Below are positions 53,697 through 61,858 of a stretch of DNA of 64,000 nt, piece by piece. Source of the stretch: Sphingomonas sp. IBVSS2 (GTDB taxonomy: Bacteria; Pseudomonadota; Alphaproteobacteria; Sphingomonadales; Sphingomonadaceae); the NCBI RefSeq assembly GCF_002127225.1, contig NZ_NFUR01000001.1:1117592-1181591 (forward strand), given 5' to 3'. Position 1 is the stretch's first letter, and each line of letters opens with the position of its first letter. Below the pieces are notes generated by a model. It made no database searches, had not been told where the DNA came from, and saw only the letters and a list, made by a program, of their open reading frames with translations. A program made the translations under genes and the position numbers.

Positions 53697-54520
53697 ATCA
53701 GGGCGCGGACGTCCTTGTCGGCCATATTGCCGAAGCCGTCGCGTTTCTCGAGCCTGTAGACCGTCTCCATCCGATCGCCGGACCGGTCGAGAAAGGCGAG
53801 CACCGCGTCGAACATGTCGCCGTGGAGATGCGTCGGCGCGCCGATCCGGGGCACGATGTCCGCGGCGGTGAGCCCGATGCCGTCGACGAAGCGGCTCTCG
53901 AACCGCCCATGGATGCTGCGGTCGCGGGTATAGCCGTTCGGATTGGGGCCCAGCCAGCCGTCCGAGTTCACCGAGTTGTGCAGCGGCTGCGAGCCGTCGC
54001 CGACATAGTGGCCGAGCCGGATCGCCTGGAACGCGCAGTGCTGCTCGGGAACCGATGCGTCGCCACCGCTCGCCTGCGCCGCGCGGATCGCGCGCATGCA
54101 GACGATCAGCCGCTCATAGGCTTCCATCGCCGCATAGGGCAGCGTGCCGGTCCAGCGGACATTGGTACGTGCGGCGGTGGCGGGATCGCTCTGCTTGATC
54201 CTCTCGTAGCGCTTGTAGAGCGCGAGGATGAAGGCGTAGCGCGATCGCGGGACGGGCTTCAGAAAGGCGAACTGCTCGCGAAACCAGCCATGGTTCGGGT
54301 CTTCCTCGATCTTCGAGAAGCCCTCCGCGTCCCCGCGCCAGCCGTCCGGCAGTGCGGCGGAGGCCGAGATATAGTCGATATGGCGGCGCAGAAAGACCGG
54401 GCCGCCATCGGGTATCGTCTGGATCGCCGCGCGGTCGATCACCGCATGCGCCGTGCCGCCCCAGGCATGGGCGACGGCGGGGCACAGCAAGAGGGCGGCA
54501 GCCAGGGCAAGGCGGCGCAT
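53543..54520 (-). CDS. Zinc-dependent phospholipase C / S1-P1 nuclease family protein
   Basis: A 325-residue exported enzyme. Signal peptidase cleavage at A-H-A would expose Trp20, matching the N-terminal Trp metal ligand of this family, with His25 in W-G-G-T-A-H at the Trp+5 position. L-G-H-Y-V-G-D-G-S-Q-P-L-H contains the H-x3-D and following His ligands, and I-H-G-R-F-E the H-x3-E pair, so the three-zinc site looks complete. Whether it is a phospholipase C or a nuclease cannot be told. Third gene of an operon after a TonB receptor and a DUF218 protein. Confidence 0.85.
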   Translation of the reverse strand: MRRLALAAALLLCPAVAHAWGGTAHAVIDRAAIQTIPDGGPVFLRRHIDYISASAALPDGWRGDAEGFSKIEEDPNHGWFREQFAFLKPVPRSRYAFILALYKRYERIKQSDPATAARTNVRWTGTLPYAAMEAYERLIVCMRAIRAAQASGGDASVPEQHCAFQAIRLGHYVGDGSQPLHNSVNSDGWLGPNPNGYTRDRSIHGRFESRFVDGIGLTAADIVPRIGAPTHLHGDMFDAVLAFLDRSGDRMETVYRLEKRDGFGNMADKDVRALIYERTAAGAAMLRDMFCRAWAESAAPPAKVAPSPLDFSNPRFDPETGSAPA

Positions 54521-54531
54521 GACGGCTCCTT

Positions 54532-55689
54532 TCAGGGATCGAGGGGATCGCGCGGATCGATGCGTTCGGACGTCCGCGACGGGCGGAACACCAGCTCGTT
54601 CGGCGACACCCGGCGAACGACCGCGCCGGGCTGGTAGCCGAGCTCGGCGGCGTTGCGCTCGGCGAACCTGGCGCTTTCGATATAGGCGCTCTGCAGGGGA
54701 TTGCAGACGATCACGGTCTCCGCCTCCAGCGGCGCGCCCATCCGCGCGAGCAGCCGGCCGGCGTTGCGCAGGTTGGTGGTGGTGTGGCGGGCATAGGGCT
54801 CGATGAGGATCGCTTCGGCGGGGACGCCGTAGCGCTCGATCAGCGCCTTGCGCATCTCGACGGCCTCGGTGAAAGGCGTTGCGCGCGGGTGCGCCCGCCC
54901 GCCCGTGACCAGGATGAAGGCGATGTCGCCCTGCGCGAACCGGCGCGCGGCGATGCGCAGATGATATTTGCCGAACGGGCTGAGCGGTTCGCCCTCGATC
55001 TCGGGTCCGACGCCCGTGACGATCATCGCGCTGTAGCGATAGCGGCGCCAGTCGAGCCCCTTCGCCCGTGCCATCGCCGCGGCGTTGGCGCCGCCGCTCA
55101 GCGGTTCATGGCCGATCGCATCGGTGCGCTCGCTCACGTCGAGCAGCGCGAGCGCATAGTCGATGCTGGGATCGAGCCGCTGTGCCGATCCGGCGCGGGG
55201 CGTCTCGGCGATCCAGTCGGCGGCCTGGAGGCGTGCCCGGTGATCCTGCGGAGAGACGGTGCCGGGGCCATCGATCACGGTGGCGGGGATCGCCCCCAGC
55301 GCATAGGTCCGCACGATCATGTTGATGCCCGCGATCTCGCGATCCACCTGGGCGGCGGGGCCATCGTCCGCGGCGGGAAGGCCCGGCGCCTGGGCAACGG
55401 CGCGCCGCACCGCATCCGCTTCGCGATCGCTCCAGAGCAGCGCCTGCGCGCGACAGGCGAGATCGGTGCCACATGCGGCGCGGCGCTCCTGCCGCACCCG
55501 CAGCATGTTTTCCATGCCGGGCGCCCTGGCGATCCGCTCGATCGCCGCCGGATCGTGCCCGGCCGCATCGAGCAACGGGAAGAGCCGCGCGGACAGTGCC
55601 GCCATCACCCGGTCGTCCACCGCCCCGGCCGAAGCCGGGGCGGCGAGCACCGTCACCGCGAGCGCGGCGGCGGAGAATATGGCGCGCAT
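54532..55689 (-). CDS. Exported DUF218 (YdcF/SanA-like) protein
   Basis: A 385-residue protein with signal peptide (MRAIFSAAALAVTVLAAPA). The last 200 residues form a DUF218 domain: A-F-I-L-V-T-G-G-R-A-H-P (near residue 270), E-A-V-E-M-R-K-A-L-I-E-R-Y-G-V-P, and E-P-Y-A-R-H-T-T-T-N-L-R-N. The N-terminal 180 residues are helical and unassigned. DUF218 proteins are poorly understood envelope factors. Its ATG shares one base with the upstream receptor stop and 11 bases separate it from the next gene. Confidence 0.85.
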   Translation of the reverse strand: MRAIFSAAALAVTVLAAPASAGAVDDRVMAALSARLFPLLDAAGHDPAAIERIARAPGMENMLRVRQERRAACGTDLACRAQALLWSDREADAVRRAVAQAPGLPAADDGPAAQVDREIAGINMIVRTYALGAIPATVIDGPGTVSPQDHRARLQAADWIAETPRAGSAQRLDPSIDYALALLDVSERTDAIGHEPLSGGANAAAMARAKGLDWRRYRYSAMIVTGVGPEIEGEPLSPFGKYHLRIAARRFAQGDIAFILVTGGRAHPRATPFTEAVEMRKALIERYGVPAEAILIEPYARHTTTNLRNAGRLLARMGAPLEAETVIVCNPLQSAYIESARFAERNAAELGYQPGAVVRRVSPNELVFRPSRTSERIDPRDPLDP

Positions 55690-58190
55690 CACCAGCTGCG
55701 GCTGACGATGAGGCGGAAGTTCCGGCCGAACAACGGACGGCCGTAGATCGCCTGGCTGGAGCCCTGGCCGGCGAACTGGTCGGTACGCGTGTTGCCCTCG
55801 GTCAGGCCGTGCGCGTTGAACAGATTGTCGCCGACCACCTGGAAGCGCCACGCCCCCCAATCGAGCGACGCGCCCGCGCCGGTCGTCTGGTAGCCCGGCA
55901 TCGCCGTGCGGTTGAACAGGTCGACATAGCGCCGGCCGACCCACTCGAAGCGCCCGAAGATCGAGAGCTTCTGCTCGCCCAGGTCGAAGTCGAAGCTCGG
56001 CCGCAGATTGCCGAAGAACTTCGCCTCGCGGATGATCTGCTTGCCGTTCACCGCGCTCGGATCGGCGCCCGAATTGTTCTGGAGATTGGCATATTCCGGC
56101 TTCTGCCAGGTCACGGACCCGTCGAGCGAGAACCAGCGGACCGGCACGATCCGGCCATCCACTTCGACGCCCTTGACCGAGGCCTCGCCGATGAACGGCA
56201 GCGTCTGGTCGTTGCGGCCGGTCAGCGGGTTGAACGCCGCGAAAGAGGCGTTGAACGGGTTGAACTTGGTGTAGAAGCCGGTGGCATAGAGATAGTTCGG
56301 GCCGAAGCTCGCCTTCAGGCCGACTTCATACTGGCGCGCCTTGGTCTTGACGATGGTCGCGTTGATGCCGGACACCACACCCATCTGCGGCGGCACTTCC
56401 AGATTGGAGATGCGGCCATAGGCGCCGAGATGGCCGTCCAGGTCGTAGCTGACGCCGACGGTCCAGTTGGTCGCCTTGGGGCTGAGGCGCTGGTCGAGCA
56501 CCTGGCCGGTGAAGGCGCGGGTGGTGTCGTCGGCCAGCGTCGTCGCATCGCCCAGATTGACCTGGGTGGTCGGCAACGCGAAGCCCCTGTAGCCGTAGCG
56601 CTCGGTGCGGATGCCGGCATCGACGCGCAGGCCGCGGGCGATGTCCCAGGTGTCGTTCGCGTAGAAGGCGATCATCTGCGCATCGCCTTTGCCCTTGTTG
56701 AGGGTGGTGGTGTAGCGCAGCACGCCATTCTGGGTGACCGAGCCCAGCACCGCGCCGGTCGACGAATAGGCGAGCAGGTCGAGCGTGCGCGGCTGGCTGC
56801 GCACTTCGATCAGCATGTCCTGATAGGCCTGGAGCAACGTGTTGCCATAGAACGCGCCGTACAGGCCGACGCGCACGTCATGGGTGCCGATGCCGGTCTC
56901 GAACTTGCGGGTGACGCTCAGGTCGCCCTGCACCGAATAGAAGTCCGATTCCGAGGCGCGATACTGGCCGGACATGACCAGGCCCGAGGCAGTGGAGGGA
57001 TCGTAGACCGACGCGCCGTTGGTGCCGGCGAAGGCATAACCGAGCCGGGCCACATTCGGCCCGAAGGCAGTGCGCGCGGCGGCCAGATAGCCGGCGGCGA
57101 AGCTGGTCGCGTCGGCAGGGTTGGTGGTCGAGTAGAACGCGTCGAAGCTCGACTTGCCCTTGGTCCCGCCGACCTTGGCGGAGACCTGCCAGCCGCTGAA
57201 ATCGGCCTCGTAATCGACCGCCGCGTTGAAGAAGCGCATGTGGCGGCCGCTGGAGAGGTCGCGCTGCAGGCTCTGCAGCGTTCCGGCGCCGTCGCGATAC
57301 TTGATGTTGACGTTGCGCAGCGACGGCGAGTTCATCGTGCCGGTGAAATAGTCGATATAGGGATTGAGCGAGACCGCCGGGTTGCGCGGATCGTTGGTCG
57401 GGATCGGCAGATAGAAGACGTTGTGGTCGTTCACATATTCAGCCGAGATCTTGACGTAGCCGTTGGTCAGCTGGCGCTTGAGATTGGCGCGGATCTGGCC
57501 GCCCTTGTCGCTGGGGAAGCCGGCATAGCGATAGCCGTCATGCTGGCGCAGGAAGCCGCCGATCGCGAAATAGGTGTTGTCGCTGATCGGGCCGGACTGC
57601 ATCGCGTCGAGCCGGTAGAGGCCGGTATCGCCCAGCGTGATCTGCGCCTTGCCGCGCGCCTGGGGGCCGCCCGACACGGTGATGTTGTTGGCGATCGCCG
57701 CGGCGCTGCTGGCATAGATCGGTGCCGGGCCGCCGCGCACGATCTCGACACGCTCGGTCATCAGGTCGTAGCGGTTCATGCCTTCGCCGGAATTGAAGAA
57801 GACGCCGTCGATCTCGTGGTAGAGCGGCAGGCCGTCCTGCTGGAAGATCAGATAGCCGCGATCGGTGGGGATGCCGCGCACGCGGGTGATGTTCTGCACT
57901 TCGCCGCCGGTCGCCTCGACCTGGATGCCGGGGACGGTGCCGAGCAGGTCGGCGAAGCTCTTCGGCGCGATCTTCTGGACGTCCGCCTGGCTGAGCGAGT
58001 TGATCGCATAGGAGACGTCGAAGCGGCGCTGCGCGCGCGCCGAGCCGGTGACGATGATGTCCGCGCCCGCATCGTCGGCGGTCTGCGCCGGGTCTGCGGC
58101 TGGCGTGTCGGCGGTCTGCGCAAAGGCCGGCGCGGACAGGATGCTGAACGCGAGCACCGCACAGCCGGCGGCGAGATTGTGCTTCTTCAT
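55689..58190 (-). CDS. TonB-dependent receptor of the DUF218-phospholipase/nuclease operon
   Basis: An 833-residue receptor with signal peptide (MKKHNLAAGCAVLAFSILSA), TonB-box-like A-D-I-I-V-T-G-S-A-R near residue 45, plug with F-A-D-L-L-G-T-V-P-G-I-Q-V and R-V-R-G-I-P-T-D-R-G, and barrel ending in Trp (L-I-V-S-R-S-W). It is more like siderophore-type receptors in plug style than the two glycan receptors in this window, but the substrate is unknown. The enzymes downstream hint at phosphate esters or lipids. Confidence 0.92.
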   Translation of the reverse strand: MKKHNLAAGCAVLAFSILSAPAFAQTADTPAADPAQTADDAGADIIVTGSARAQRRFDVSYAINSLSQADVQKIAPKSFADLLGTVPGIQVEATGGEVQNITRVRGIPTDRGYLIFQQDGLPLYHEIDGVFFNSGEGMNRYDLMTERVEIVRGGPAPIYASSAAAIANNITVSGGPQARGKAQITLGDTGLYRLDAMQSGPISDNTYFAIGGFLRQHDGYRYAGFPSDKGGQIRANLKRQLTNGYVKISAEYVNDHNVFYLPIPTNDPRNPAVSLNPYIDYFTGTMNSPSLRNVNIKYRDGAGTLQSLQRDLSSGRHMRFFNAAVDYEADFSGWQVSAKVGGTKGKSSFDAFYSTTNPADATSFAAGYLAAARTAFGPNVARLGYAFAGTNGASVYDPSTASGLVMSGQYRASESDFYSVQGDLSVTRKFETGIGTHDVRVGLYGAFYGNTLLQAYQDMLIEVRSQPRTLDLLAYSSTGAVLGSVTQNGVLRYTTTLNKGKGDAQMIAFYANDTWDIARGLRVDAGIRTERYGYRGFALPTTQVNLGDATTLADDTTRAFTGQVLDQRLSPKATNWTVGVSYDLDGHLGAYGRISNLEVPPQMGVVSGINATIVKTKARQYEVGLKASFGPNYLYATGFYTKFNPFNASFAAFNPLTGRNDQTLPFIGEASVKGVEVDGRIVPVRWFSLDGSVTWQKPEYANLQNNSGADPSAVNGKQIIREAKFFGNLRPSFDFDLGEQKLSIFGRFEWVGRRYVDLFNRTAMPGYQTTGAGASLDWGAWRFQVVGDNLFNAHGLTEGNTRTDQFAGQGSSQAIYGRPLFGRNFRLIVSRSW

Positions 58191-58250
58191 CGGATCGTTC
58201 CCCCGAGATTCTTGTGAACTCGCGGCGCCGATGCGCGGTGCGGATGACAG

Positions 58251-58275
58251 ATTTATTTATTTCTGAGAAAATTAA
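58251..58275. promoter_or_regulatory. AT-rich divergent promoter region with a small dyad
   Basis: An AT-rich island in otherwise GC-rich DNA, between the TonB receptor and the ROK regulator. TTTCTGAGAAA (58260-58270) is symmetric apart from its central base. A likely site for divergent transcription and possibly ROK binding. Confidence 0.45.
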
Positions 58276-58313
58276 TCGCGGGCCGTGCGCCGGGCTGCTA
58301 TTGGCCCCGGGCG

Positions 58314-59447
58314 ATGAGGCATCCACCGGTCACGCTGCTCGAGGAGGAGAAGCGGCTGCTCTGGCAGCTGCGCATGCGTGGTCCGCAATCGCGGTCTGCC
58401 CTGGCGGAGACGCTGCAGATCAGCAACGGCGCCATATCCAAGCTGACCAGGGCGCTGATCGGGCAGGCCCTGATCGAGGAATTGCCCGCCGAGGCGCTGG
58501 CGGGGCGGGGCCGCCCGACGGTGCCGCTGCGGATTTCCCCGGCCGGGGGCTATGCCGTCGGGCTGGCGATCTATGCCGGCCTCCTGGAGATCGCGCTGGT
58601 CGATTATGCCGGGGGCGTGGTGTCGCTCACCTCCGAGAAGATCGAGCCGATCGACCCGCGGGGTTTCGCCCGCCATGTCGATCGCCGTATCCACGAACTC
58701 GCGATCGAGCACCGCCTGTTGGGAAGCCGCTTGTACGGCGTCGGTTTCAGCGTGCCCGGCCCGGCCCTGTCGCGCGACGGCAATCGCTGGCACGTCGTCC
58801 GCAACCTGCCCGGCTGGAAGGATGCGCCGCTGCGCACGATCTTCGAGGAAGCGCTTCGGCTGCCGATCTGGATCGAGAACGACGCGACGGCGGCGGCGCT
58901 CGCCGAATATTATCTGGGCGGGCTGATCCGGCGCTGCACCACGGCGGTGGTGATCCTGCTGGGGCATGGCGTCGGGGCGGGGATCGTCCATGAAGGCCGG
59001 CTGATGCGCGGCGAGACGGGCAGCGCGGGCGAGATCGGCATGTTCTACCCGGGCAACCAGCCGCGCCCGACGACGCTCGATCTGATTGCAACGCTGCAGG
59101 CGGCCGGGTGCAAGGTCGGATCGCTGGCGGATTTCGCCGAGGCGATCCCGGGATATGAAGCGACGATCGATCATTGGCTGGAACGGGCCGCCGATCAGCT
59201 CCTCCAGACGATCAACTCGGCGCTTGCCTGGTTCGATCCGGGAGCGATCCGGCTGATGAGCCCCTTGCCGTCCGCGATCATGCACGGACTTGCCGATCGG
59301 CTGAACCGCCGAGCGATCAAGTGGGGCGACCATATCGCGGAGAGCGAGAAGGAGCGGTACGAGATCGAGATATCCCGGCTCGGCGGCGCCGGCTCCGCGC
59401 TGGGTGCAGCGCTGCTGCCGATTCATGCGTCGATCGCGCGAGCATGA
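58314..59447 (+). CDS. ROK-family transcriptional regulator
   Basis: A 377-residue NagC/XylR-type protein. The N-terminal winged helix (R-S-A-L-A-E-T-L-Q-I-S-N-G-A-I-S-K-L, about residues 26-43) is followed by a sugar-kinase-like body with I-E-N-D-A-T-A-A-A-L-A-E (near residue 190) and G-H-G-V-G-A-G-I-V. The zinc motif C-x-C-G-x-x-G-C of most ROK proteins is absent: the corresponding stretch reads G-E-I-G-M-F-Y-P-G. ATP or sugar binding is not assured. Divergent from the TonB receptor operon, its probable target. Confidence 0.88.
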   Translation: MRHPPVTLLEEEKRLLWQLRMRGPQSRSALAETLQISNGAISKLTRALIGQALIEELPAEALAGRGRPTVPLRISPAGGYAVGLAIYAGLLEIALVDYAGGVVSLTSEKIEPIDPRGFARHVDRRIHELAIEHRLLGSRLYGVGFSVPGPALSRDGNRWHVVRNLPGWKDAPLRTIFEEALRLPIWIENDATAAALAEYYLGGLIRRCTTAVVILLGHGVGAGIVHEGRLMRGETGSAGEIGMFYPGNQPRPTTLDLIATLQAAGCKVGSLADFAEAIPGYEATIDHWLERAADQLLQTINSALAWFDPGAIRLMSPLPSAIMHGLADRLNRRAIKWGDHIAESEKERYEIEISRLGGAGSALGAALLPIHASIARA

Positions 59448-59561
59448 CGACAGGATTGCGGCATCGCTGTCGACAATCCGGCGGTGACGGAGCGCACCCG
59501 GGTGCCGTTCGCGAAGCTGCAACCGGTTCGTTACCGTGCAGGATCAATCGCGATGGGAGCG

Positions 59562-59637
59562 TGGTGCCCGGGGACGGAGTCGAACCGCCGACACTGCGAT
59601 TTTCAGTCGCATGCTCTACCAACTGAGCTACCCGGGC
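59562..59637 (-). tRNA. tRNA-Phe (anticodon GAA)
   Basis: On the minus strand the acceptor stem GCCCGGG pairs with CCCGGGC, the D arm contains GCTCAGTTGGTAGAGC, the anticodon loop CTGAAAA gives GAA at 59602-59604, and the T arm contains GGTTCGACTCC. The encoded 3' end is ACCA (59562-59565), so CCA is in the gene. It lies 30 bases after yacG in the same direction and may be processed from that transcript. Confidence 0.97.
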
Positions 59638-59667
59638 ATGCCCGGCGAGTGCCGGGGAGCGCGCCTC

Positions 59668-59853
59668 TTAGTCGCGCGAATCGGTGCTGTCCACCCCCGA
59701 ATGCGCATGGGGATCCACGCGCTCGCCGGGAATGCGATAGCCCTCGCCCAGCCATTGCAGCAGGTCGCGGTCCCTGCAGCCGCGGCTGCAGAAAGGCTTG
59801 TTCTCGATATCGGTCGGCTGCCCGCAGACGGGGCAGGTGTCGCTCTTCGCCAT
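59668..59853 (-). CDS. yacG: DNA gyrase inhibitor YacG, zinc-binding
   Basis: A 61-residue protein with the zinc knuckle C-P-V-C (residues 7-10) and C-S-R-G-C (22-26), and the conserved C-R-D-x-D-L-x-x-W-L motif. YacG binds GyrB and inhibits gyrase in E. coli. It begins one base after the stop of the RNase E/G-like gene. Confidence 0.93.
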   Translation of the reverse strand: MAKSDTCPVCGQPTDIENKPFCSRGCRDRDLLQWLGEGYRIPGERVDPHAHSGVDSTDSRD

Positions 59854-59854
59854 T

Positions 59855-60817
59855 TCACTCCTTCGCGCCGGTCCGGTCGCCGGCGGACGTGAACCCGGTT
59901 ACGCCGCCGATTCGCCGCGCCAACTCGGCGGTCCAGCCGGGTTGCTGGGCGAGGCGGCGGGCGACGTTCCTGGTCACCATATGGGTAGTCGGGGGCGGTG
60001 GGGGAAGCCGTTCGACCCGCCTCAGCTCCGCCCGCGTCTCGGCGCCGATCGGATCGGCGCGCAGCAGCTCGGGCAGCGAAGGCCTGGTGCGGCGGCGCAC
60101 GATCTGGAGGAAGCCGAAGCCGTTCACCGCGGTCCGCTCGAAAGGCTGGGGCAGGGCGGCGTCGATCGCTTCGGCCACCGCCTGGCGCGCACCCTTCCCG
60201 GCGAGCGTGGGGAAGTCGATGCCGATCGAGCCGGCGATGCCGTGCCGCTCGATCGCCCGCGCCACCGCATGCGCGGCGGCAACCGCCAGCGGCTCGATCG
60301 GGCCGGAGCCGTCAACGTCGAACAACGCCATCGCCGGGGTGGGCGAAAGGCGCAGCGCCCCGCCCGGAAAGGCGATCTCGCCGGTGATCGCTTCCTCGAT
60401 CACTTCGGACCAGCCGGCTGCCTCCAGCGCGTCCGGCTCGTGCGCGCGGAGCATGCGGAAGGGGAGGCCGGTGGCGGCGATACGATCGAGCAGGGTGGGG
60501 CCGTCGGTGAGTTCCTCGTCGCTCGGCACCGCCTTGGGCAGCTTGGCGCGGCCCGGCTCGGGGATCGCTTCGCGAACGATCTTCACCCGCAGCTTCGCCC
60601 CTTGGGTGATCGCCTTGGGGACATGGTCGCACAGCGCCTCGCCGCCGCCGTCGAGCGCGATCAGCTTGGCCGCCTTGTCGACCAGCCGCGCATCGAGCAC
60701 CGCGCCGGCGCGCGGCCGGGTGCCCTCCAGCTCGATCCGTGCCTTCCAGATGCCGCCGCGCGAGACGAGCGCGGCGCGGTTCTCGCCGATCCCGGACTCG
60801 TACAGCCACTCAGCCAA
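59855..60817 (-). CDS. Ribonuclease E/G-like protein, short form
   Basis: A 320-residue protein related to the catalytic core of RNase E/G: an N-terminal E-S-G-I-G-E-N-R-A-A-L-V segment, a DNase I-like stretch with S-I-G-I-D-F-P-T-L, and V-R-R-R-T-R-P-S-L. No S1 domain of usual form, zinc-link cysteines or long C-terminal scaffold is visible. The first catalytic Asp (I-D-F) is kept; the second looks displaced or lost. The start is a TTG at 60817 overlapping the maf stop by eight bases. Confidence 0.82.
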   Translation of the reverse strand: MAEWLYESGIGENRAALVSRGGIWKARIELEGTRPRAGAVLDARLVDKAAKLIALDGGGEALCDHVPKAITQGAKLRVKIVREAIPEPGRAKLPKAVPSDEELTDGPTLLDRIAATGLPFRMLRAHEPDALEAAGWSEVIEEAITGEIAFPGGALRLSPTPAMALFDVDGSGPIEPLAVAAAHAVARAIERHGIAGSIGIDFPTLAGKGARQAVAEAIDAALPQPFERTAVNGFGFLQIVRRRTRPSLPELLRADPIGAETRAELRRVERLPPPPPTTHMVTRNVARRLAQQPGWTAELARRIGGVTGFTSAGDRTGAKE

Positions 60818-61385
60818 GGCTGTATCCGGCGCTCTCCAGCAGCGCGCGCGTTTCGAAGACGGGCAGGCCGACCACGCCCGAATGGCTGCCGGCGAGGTAG
60901 CGGACAAAGGCCTCGGCCTTGCCCTGGATGGCATAGCCGCCCGCCTTGCCCATGCCTTCGCCGCAGGCGACGTACCAGTCGATCTCGGCCTGGCTCAGCC
61001 GCTTGAAGGCGACGACCGTGTCCGAGATGCGCGTGCGCGCCTTGCCGTCGGCCCCGATCAGGCAGACGGCGGACAGGCAATGGTGGCGCCGGCCCGAGAG
61101 CAGCGCGAGCATGCGGCGCAGATCCGCCTCGTCCTCGGGCTTGGCGAGGATGCGACGGCCGACCGCGATGGTGGTGTCGCCCGCGAGCACGATCTCGTCC
61201 GCGGCGCGGGGCACGGCATGCGCCTTGTCGATGGCGACGCGCAGCACATAGGCGCGTGGCGTCTCGCCGGCGCGGACATTCTCGTCGACATCGGGCGCGG
61301 CGACGCGCGCGGGCTCGGCGCCGATCCGCTTGAGCAGATCGAGCCGGCGCGGCGAAGTGGAAGCGAGGACGAGCCGCAAGGGCAC
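60810..61385 (-). CDS. maf: Maf-family nucleotide pyrophosphatase
   Basis: A 191-residue house-cleaning hydrolase of non-canonical nucleoside triphosphates. A-S-T-S-P-R-R (residues 8-14) is the Maf loop, V-L-A-G-D-T-T-I-A-V and K-P follow near residue 68, and G-K-A-G-G-Y-A-I-Q-G is near 145. GTG start at 61385, seven bases after infA; the end overlaps the RNase gene. Confidence 0.94.
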   Translation of the reverse strand: MPLRLVLASTSPRRLDLLKRIGAEPARVAAPDVDENVRAGETPRAYVLRVAIDKAHAVPRAADEIVLAGDTTIAVGRRILAKPEDEADLRRMLALLSGRRHHCLSAVCLIGADGKARTRISDTVVAFKRLSQAEIDWYVACGEGMGKAGGYAIQGKAEAFVRYLAGSHSGVVGLPVFETRALLESAGYSLG

Positions 61386-61392
61386 CGCCCGC

Positions 61393-61611
61393 TTACTTGA
61401 AGCGATAGGTGATACGGCCCTTGGTCAGGTCGTAGGGCGTGAGCTCGACGAGCACTTCGTCGCCGACCAGCACGCGGATGCGATTCTTGCGCATCTTGCC
61501 GGCGGTATGGCCCAGGATCTCGTGATCATTTTCGAGCCGGACGCGGAACATGGCGTTGGGCAGAAGCTCAACGACCTGACCCCGCATTTCAAGCAGTTCT
61601 TCTTTGGCCAA
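61393..61611 (-). CDS. infA: Translation initiation factor IF-1
   Basis: A 72-residue S1/OB-fold protein matching IF-1 throughout ([11 protein letters not shown], then [22 protein letters not shown]). The only possible start is TTG at 61611, with GAGG six bases upstream; the ATG just before it is followed by a stop. Head of the infA-maf-RNase-yacG-tRNA-Phe row. Confidence 0.97.
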   Translation of the reverse strand: MAKEELLEMRGQVVELLPNAMFRVRLENDHEILGHTAGKMRKNRIRVLVGDEVLVELTPYDLTKGRITYRFK

Positions 61612-61858
61612 AAATTACCTCATGGGTGCGCGCGCTAAAAGTGGCGGTGCCTTTACAGTGCGCAGGGAGAAAAGGGAAGGTGGAGAACCCGACAAAGCCG
61701 GCCACCTTGATCCGATATGGGGATTGCGCCGGTTTTTGCCATTCTGCGCGGCAGTTCCGGCCGATTTGATCGACGGATGCGCGTGCTTCGTCGCCGCCCG
61801 ATTTGCCGCGCCGGGGCAACCTGTATCTCCCGCCGCCGATCATTCGGGAGTCGGGAAA

